Origin: an uncultured Gemmatimonadota bacterium
Lineage (GTDB): Bacteria > Gemmatimonadota > Gemmatimonadetes > Longimicrobiales > Gaopeijiaceae
Assembly (NCBI GenBank): GCA_937136445.1
Contig: CAKZOQ010000580.1
Coordinates: 1 to 11,381 of the forward strand
Reading direction: 5' to 3'
DNA length: 11,381 bases
In this document: in pieces, positions 6,530 to 11,381 of the stretch
How the letters are laid out: the number at the start of each line of letters is the position of its first letter
How positions within the stretch are numbered: position 1 is the stretch's first letter
Made by a program: the position numbers and the translations under genes
Notes under the pieces: generated by a model
Database searches by the model: none
Told to the model about the DNA's origin: nothing
The model's input: only the letters and a program-made list of their open reading frames with translations

Positions 6530-7963
6530 CTAGTCCGCAGCCTCCCCTCTGCCGCCGTCGGTCGCCACGAACTCGATGCCCTCGTCGGTGACGGTAAGCT
6601 CCCGGACGTAGCGGGAGTGTTCGATGCCCCGGGACTTGAGGATCCACCCGTACCTGTGGCGCGCTCCCTCCGTCCGCTTCGCCTGGAGCACGACCCAGGT
6701 GTCCATGAGAGAGGAGACGTGGCTCTGTGACGCGGAGTGGCCACTCAGGTTCGCCGCTTCGAGGGCGGTGAACATCGTGGTGATGCTCCGCCCCTTCAGA
6801 AGGTCCACGAGACGGACGAGCATGCTCCGGCTGGGACCGGTCTCCTGCGGCCCGGCGATGCTGGTGAAGGGATCGAGCACCACGACCTGGGGGTCGTGCT
6901 CCTCCACCGCTCGCTGGATGCCGAAGAGGTGTCCTTCCAGCCCTCGCTGGGAGGGCCGCCGCGATTCAAAGACCAAGAGGTCCCCGTCCACCCAGGGACG
7001 GAGGTCGTAGCCCACGGCCTCCATGTTGCGGAGGATCTGCTCGGGCGACTCCTCGAAGGAGAAGTAGAGCGCGCGTTCCCCACGGCGGCAGGCTCCGTCC
7101 ACGAAGGCGGCGCCCAAGGACGATTTCCCGGCGCCCGGACTCCCGGAGACCAGCGTGCTGGAGCCGCGATGAACCCCCGTCCCGTCGAGCATCTCGTCCA
7201 GCGAGGGAATCCCGGTGCCGATGCGCTCCCGGGAGGCTTCGTACTCCAGCCGGGAGGCGGTGAGGGGGAACAGTTCGATCCCCGACGGTCCGATGAGGAA
7301 GGGATGCTCGTCCCCACTGTGACTCCCCCCTCGATACTTGAGTACCCTGGCCCGTCGGGTGGCCAGCTCGTTCCGGATCCGGAAGTCGAGGAGGATCACG
7401 CAGTCGGCGACATACTCCTCCAGCCCTCTCCGGGTGAATGCCTCTCCATGGCCGGCCTCGGCCGTGACCAGGCCGGTCAGGCCCCGCTCCTCGAGCCATC
7501 GGAAGAGGCGACGGAGTTCCCGCCTGAGGTTGGCGCTGTCGCCCAGTTCGGAGATCACGGATTCCAGCGTGTCCAGCGCGACTCGCTTCGCTCCGATCTC
7601 CTCGATGGCGCCTTCCAGTTGCAGGAGAAGGCCGTCCAGGGTGAAGGAGCCGGTCGTGGTGTCGGGGAGCATGTCGGGATCCACATGCAGCACCTGGATC
7701 TCCCCGGCGCCCAGACGTTCCCCGAAGCCGAAGTCGAAACCGCGAAAATCACGCCGAAGCTCGTCCAGCCCCTGTTCGAAGGTCACCAGGACGCCAGGCT
7801 CTCCGGCTCCGGCACCACCGACGAGGAACTGGGCGGCCAGGACGCTCTTGCCGCAGCCCGCCCCGCCGGTCACCAGGCTGATCCTGCGGGTGGGCAGGCC
7901 ACCCCCGAGGATGTGGTCCAGCCCGGGAACGTAGGTGGGGGTCTTGGAGGAGGTGTCGTTCAT
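6530..7963 (-). CDS. kaiC: KaiC-family ATPase/autokinase, KaiC2-like
   Basis: A 477-residue double-RecA protein with the KaiC CI-CII layout. CI: Walker A GGAGCGKS (33-40), VTFEQ (60-64), Walker B RVALD (127-131), and the conserved RRELRRLFRWLEERG (148-161) and VLKYRGGSH (207-215) segments. CII: Walker A GSPGAGKS (274-281), FSFEES (301-306) with the E304/E305 catalytic pair, Walker B VVVLD (360-364), and ILKSRG (441-446). The autophosphorylation pair (Ser431/Thr432 in Synechococcus) aligns with S417-S418 in SHVSSLMDT; Ser-Ser is characteristic of KaiC2-type proteins. Two oddities stand out: CI has Glu63-Gln64 where cyanobacterial KaiC has Glu-Glu, and the protein ends about 12 residues after GIEF, so the KaiA-binding A-loop and tail are missing. 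The ATG overlaps the kinase stop (ATGA). Expected role: hexameric timing or signalling ATPase working with KaiB, probably reporting through the kinase encoded upstream (inferred). Confidence 0.95.
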   Translation of the reverse strand: MNDTSSKTPTYVPGLDHILGGGLPTRRISLVTGGAGCGKSVLAAQFLVGGAGAGEPGVLVTFEQGLDELRRDFRGFDFGFGERLGAGEIQVLHVDPDMLPDTTTGSFTLDGLLLQLEGAIEEIGAKRVALDTLESVISELGDSANLRRELRRLFRWLEERGLTGLVTAEAGHGEAFTRRGLEEYVADCVILLDFRIRNELATRRARVLKYRGGSHSGDEHPFLIGPSGIELFPLTASRLEYEASRERIGTGIPSLDEMLDGTGVHRGSSTLVSGSPGAGKSSLGAAFVDGACRRGERALYFSFEESPEQILRNMEAVGYDLRPWVDGDLLVFESRRPSQRGLEGHLFGIQRAVEEHDPQVVVLDPFTSIAGPQETGPSRSMLVRLVDLLKGRSITTMFTALEAANLSGHSASQSHVSSLMDTWVVLQAKRTEGARHRYGWILKSRGIEHSRYVRELTVTDEGIEFVATDGGRGEAAD

Positions 7964-10900
7964 GGCATGCCGGAGGAGGCGGGTGGTTCGCTGGCATCGT
8001 GTCCGTTCGGCAGGAGGGGGGCCAACGCGTCCCGCAATTCGTCGATTTCCAGCGGCTTGGGCAAGAAGATCAAGGGAGCCGGGGGATCCTCGGGGAACTC
8101 ATGGCGCAGCTCGGCGGATCCGAAGCCGGAGGTGACGATGACGGGGGTCTCGGGTCGTAGGTGCCACACCCGATCCGCGAGGCCCGCCCCGGAGATCCGG
8201 GGCATGACCCCGTCGGTGACCACCACGTCCACCGCGGCCGGGTCCTTCTCGAACTCGGCCAGCGCCTCGGCCCCGTCCTCCGTCGGGATGACGGTGAACC
8301 CCAGACGCTCCAGGCCCCGGGTGAAGACCCGCAGCACCGAGGGGTCGTCCTCCGCCAGGAGGATGGTTCCGGTGGGCTTCCCGGGAGCCGGGGCGGCGTC
8401 CTCCTCCGCCGATGTCTCCCCCTCGGACGCGTCGACCGCTTCGGTCGGAGGGAGGAGGAGGTGGGCCACGGTCCCCACCCCCGGCGTCGAGGTCATCCAG
8501 ATGCGACCCTCCATCCGTTCCACCACGCCGACCACGGCGGCGAGCCCCAATCCGGTGCCCTCGCCGGAGGGCTTGGTAGTGAAGTATGGATCGAAGGCCC
8601 GCTTCAACGTCTCTGCGTCCATTCCCACCCCTGTGTCCGAGAGGCCCAGATAGATCCACTCCTTTCCGGCACCGTGCCTCACTCGCGGCGGGGCGCCCTC
8701 CCAAATCGCCGGTGGGACGGGGTGCGTCGCGGCCACGGTGAGCCGCCCGCCTCGAGGCATGGCCTGCTCCGCGTTTCGGGCCAGGTTGAAGAGCGCCTGG
8801 GTGAACTGGTCGGGGTCCAGGTGTACGTGAAGCTTCACGTCCTCCAGCCCGTCGTGGTGGAGTTCGATGTCGTCGCGGAGGGTGTGCCCCACCACGGAGA
8901 CGATTTCATCGAGGAGCGAGGCCAGGGCGACGGGTCGAGGCTTGGTGGTGCCCCGCCGGGAGAGGGCCAGGAGTCGCTCGGTGACGGCGGTACCCCGGGC
9001 CACCACTCGGGTGAGGTCGTGTAGGTTCTCCTGGATCTCCGTGGGGAGCTCGGCCGTCTGCAGGGAGAGCTGGGCGAGGCCCTGCGCCGCCGTCAGGATG
9101 TTGCGGAAGTCGTGGGCGACTCCGCCGGCGAGCTCGCCCACCGCCATCAGCCGGGAGCGGTGATCCAGCTCCTCTCCCATCCGTTTGTGTTCGGAGACGT
9201 CCTCGTGGATGCAGACCAGGTGGGCCACCTCTTCTCCGTCCTCCTGGACCGGGCTGACCGTGATCCGGTCCCAGAAGGCCTCTCCAGAGTCCCGGTGGGC
9301 CTGCAGCACCATCTGGCACGGGCGATTCTCCGTGAGCGCCTCCTCCAAGTCCCGGCGGAGCTCGGGATCCGTCTCGGCGCCCAGCGCCCACGTCCCGGGC
9401 CGATCCTGGAGCTCCTCCCGGTCGCACCCCATCATCCCGGCCAGCCCGGCGTTGGCGAAGGTCACCGGGTGGTCCTCGGTGCGGGCGTCCAGGATCACCA
9501 CGCCCAGGTCCAGGCTTTCCACAGCCGCCCGGATCAGCGACAACTGGTTGCGCAGGACCGAGATGCCCAGACCGTAGGCGAGGTCGGAGGTGAGCTCTTC
9601 CAGAACAGCCAGTTCGGCGTGGTCGAAGGCCTGGGGGTCGCGATGGGCCAGGACCAGGAACCCCAATTCGGCCTCGCCTTCAACCGTTCCATCGGCATCG
9701 GCATCGACCCCGGGGAAGGGGAGCATGGCGAGCGAGCCGTACCCCCGCTCCAGCAGCTGTGCCTGCCAGCCCCCTCCGGCTTCCGTCAGCGACTGGACGA
9801 CAAAGGCCACGCTCACCGCCCGCGGCCCCCGGACCTCGTCCAGGAAGCCGGGGAGCGCCAGGATGTCCAGTCGGGAGCCGTCCGCTGGCGCCCACTGGAA
9901 GAGATGCAGGCCCTGGCGCCCTTCGCGCCGGTAGGCGATCCAGGCGTGGGAATAGCCGCCCGTTTCGAGCGCGGTCCGACCGACCCGCTCCAGGAGCGCC
10001 TCCCGGCTCTTGCTGCGCACCACGGCCATGTTGGACTCGCTCACGAAGCGGAGGGCCCGGTTCAGCGAGCGGAGCTCTTCTTCCCGCGCCTTCTCGTCAC
10101 GGATGTCCTCGGTGAGACCTACGATGCCCACCACCTCTCCCTCCCGGCCAACCACCGGCGCCCCGTAGGCGCGGATGGGGAGCAGGGAGCCGTCCTTCCG
10201 TCGTCGTAGGAGCTCGACCCCCTCCAGCCGTCCGCCGGCCAGAAGCTGTTCCCGGAGTTCGTGGAAGGTCTCCCGGCCCTCGTCGGGGACGTTGGGAAGG
10301 AGCTGCCCTACCGCCTCCTCCTCGGTCCAGCCGAAGGCCTCCTCCGCCGCCGAATTCCACCGGACCACGTGGCCTCCCGGGTCCAGTTCGAAGAGGGGGA
10401 TGGGGGTAGCGTCCAGCGTCGCCTCCAGGCGGTTCAAGGCCCGTTGGGTCCGCTGCTCGGCGGCTTCTTCCGCCGAGACATCCTCCACCTCCGCCACGTA
10501 GTAGCGGACCCGGCCGTTCGGGCTGCGCACGACGGAGACCGTCGTCCGGGAGGGCAGGATGGACCCGTCGGCCCGGACGTAGCGCTTCCTGAGCTGAAAG
10601 CGATTGCTGCGTCCCTTGAGGAGATCCCGGACGGGCCTCTGCTCCTTGGGCCAGTCCTCAGGGTGGGTAAGATCTTCCACCGTCCTGGCAAGGAGTTCGT
10701 TGGGCGGGTAGCCCAGGAGCTCCACCAGCGCCGGGTTCACCTCCTGGAAGTGGCCGTCGACCGCCACTCGAGCCATCCCGATGGGGGCGTTCTGGAAGAG
10801 GGCCCGGAAGCGTTCACGGCTCGTCCGCAGGCGGTCGCTGAGGTGGTCGGCCCTCGACCCCACCGCCGTGGCGATGCCCAGAACCAGAAGGCTGATGAGG

Positions 10901-11381
10901 CCGCCCCCGGCCAGCAGGGTCCGGCCCAGCGTCTGCACCGAAGCGTAGGCCTCGGACCGGTCCTGTTTCACCACCAGACCCCACCCCGGTCCCTCCAGGT
11001 GGCGGGTAGAGGCGACGACCCGGACGCCCCGATGGTCCCGCCCCTCTTCCAGGAAGGACTCCTGTCCGTCCAGCGCCAGCTCGAGCGCCTGGGTCGCTTC
11101 GCTCTCCGGAAGGGGCTGCAGTGGGCGACCGTCGCGGGAGTGCACCGGATCCACCACGGCGACCACCGTGCCATCGTCGCGTCGGATTCCGAGGAGGGTT
11201 TCGACCCCGGGCCCAAATCCGGCGGACCCGTTGGAGACGCGGAGGAGGTCGCGCCCTGAGAAGAGTAGCTCCAGGTAGATCGGGTCGTCCCCGGGTTGTT
11301 CGAGGGGCGCCACCCGAAGCTCTGCGAACTCGGGGGCCGCATCCAGTGCGAACAGCGAGATGAGGGGGGAGGCGGCGGTGG
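7960..11381 (-). CDS. Membrane hybrid histidine kinase, PAS-PAS-GAF-PAS-HisKA-HATPase-REC (5' end outside window)
   Basis: The frame is open to the right edge, so the N-terminus is missing; residues here count from the in-frame GTG at 11313 and 22 more codons precede it. Order: partial extracytoplasmic sensor region (to about 130, resembling a Cache/CHASE-type domain, with GWGLVVKQD near its end); one membrane segment (about 131-152); PAS (about 165-280); PAS (about 293-405); GAF (about 437-580); PAS (about 593-710); HisKA with VAHDFRN (phospho-acceptor H734, codon 9114-9112); HATPase with N-box NLARNAEQA (843-851), DTGVGMD (893-899) and TGLGLA (920-925); an acidic Ala/Pro linker (about 958-982); and a receiver starting ILLAEDD (984-990), with phospho-acceptor D1034 in TDGVMP (codon 8214-8212) and LPKPL lysine K1086. 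There is no DNA-binding output domain. The stop overlaps the kaiC start, so the kinase is probably the input or output partner of KaiBC. The ligand of the sensor is unknown. Architecture is certain; domain edges are approximate. Confidence 0.93.
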   Translation of the reverse strand, partial: TAASPLISLFALDAAPEFAELRVAPLEQPGDDPIYLELLFSGRDLLRVSNGSAGFGPGVETLLGIRRDDGTVVAVVDPVHSRDGRPLQPLPESEATQALELALDGQESFLEEGRDHRGVRVVASTRHLEGPGWGLVVKQDRSEAYASVQTLGRTLLAGGGLISLLVLGIATAVGSRADHLSDRLRTSRERFRALFQNAPIGMARVAVDGHFQEVNPALVELLGYPPNELLARTVEDLTHPEDWPKEQRPVRDLLKGRSNRFQLRKRYVRADGSILPSRTTVSVVRSPNGRVRYYVAEVEDVSAEEAAEQRTQRALNRLEATLDATPIPLFELDPGGHVVRWNSAAEEAFGWTEEEAVGQLLPNVPDEGRETFHELREQLLAGGRLEGVELLRRRKDGSLLPIRAYGAPVVGREGEVVGIVGLTEDIRDEKAREEELRSLNRALRFVSESNMAVVRSKSREALLERVGRTALETGGYSHAWIAYRREGRQGLHLFQWAPADGSRLDILALPGFLDEVRGPRAVSVAFVVQSLTEAGGGWQAQLLERGYGSLAMLPFPGVDADADGTVEGEAELGFLVLAHRDPQAFDHAELAVLEELTSDLAYGLGISVLRNQLSLIRAAVESLDLGVVILDARTEDHPVTFANAGLAGMMGCDREELQDRPGTWALGAETDPELRRDLEEALTENRPCQMVLQAHRDSGEAFWDRITVSPVQEDGEEVAHLVCIHEDVSEHKRMGEELDHRSRLMAVGELAGGVAHDFRNILTAAQGLAQLSLQTAELPTEIQENLHDLTRVVARGTAVTERLLALSRRGTTKPRPVALASLLDEIVSVVGHTLRDDIELHHDGLEDVKLHVHLDPDQFTQALFNLARNAEQAMPRGGRLTVAATHPVPPAIWEGAPPRVRHGAGKEWIYLGLSDTGVGMDAETLKRAFDPYFTTKPSGEGTGLGLAAVVGVVERMEGRIWMTSTPGVGTVAHLLLPPTEAVDASEGETSAEEDAAPAPGKPTGTILLAEDDPSVLRVFTRGLERLGFTVIPTEDGAEALAEFEKDPAAVDVVVTDGVMPRISGAGLADRVWHLRPETPVIVTSGFGSAELRHEFPEDPPAPLIFLPKPLEIDELRDALAPLLPNGHDASEPPASSGMP

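Noticed and set aside
10261..11259. Plus-strand open frame of about 330 codons opposite the kinase PAS region
   Set aside because: It lies opposite well-formed PAS and sensor sequence and has no family features of its own.

Overview
The window is very G+C-rich bacterial DNA with strong third-position G/C bias and almost no non-coding sequence. Eight genes fill it: seven on the minus strand and one on the plus strand. There are no RNA genes, insertion sequences, CRISPR arrays or long repeats that I can see. Codon use and protein style fit a high-GC Gram-negative-type lineage such as Gemmatimonadota or Myxococcota. That placement is a guess from style only, because no marker gene is present.

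Left half (1-6224), a lipid-like locus. Four minus-strand genes are read in the order fatty acyl-CoA reductase (3943-5391), alkylglycerone-phosphate synthase/AGPS (2198-3946), a two-lobed GNAT-fold acyltransferase of the YghO/bacterial ceramide synthase type (1051-2184), and a DegT-type PLP aminotransferase (1-1054, running off the left edge). Junctions are 4-nt overlaps (GTGA, ATGA) or a 13-nt gap, so they look like one translationally coupled operon. A HAD-IB phosphatase of the PgpC type (5547-6224) is divergently transcribed across a 155-bp G-run-rich spacer. The reductase should supply fatty alcohol and AGPS should make 1-O-alkyl-DHAP. Alkyl-DHAP carries a C2 ketone, so a PLP aminotransferase, an N-acyltransferase and a phosphatase next to it suggest a route to an ether-amide, ceramide-like lipid (N-acyl-O-alkyl-serinol). 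This is an inference; I know of no described pathway with this arrangement. No serine palmitoyltransferase and no DHAP acyltransferase are seen in the window.

Right half (6227-11381), a Kai-type module. Reading leftward on the minus strand: a large membrane hybrid histidine kinase (three PAS, one GAF, HisKA, HATPase, receiver; its start lies beyond the right edge), kaiC (6530-7963, overlapping the kinase by 4 nt) and kaiB (6227-6526, 3 nt after kaiC). There is no kaiA. KaiC has Ser-Ser at the autophosphorylation pair, Glu-Gln instead of Glu-Glu in the CI catalytic pair, and a very short C-terminal tail. It therefore looks like a KaiA-independent KaiC2-like protein rather than a cyanobacterial-type oscillator. 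kaiB and the HAD gene converge with only 2 nt between their stop codons.
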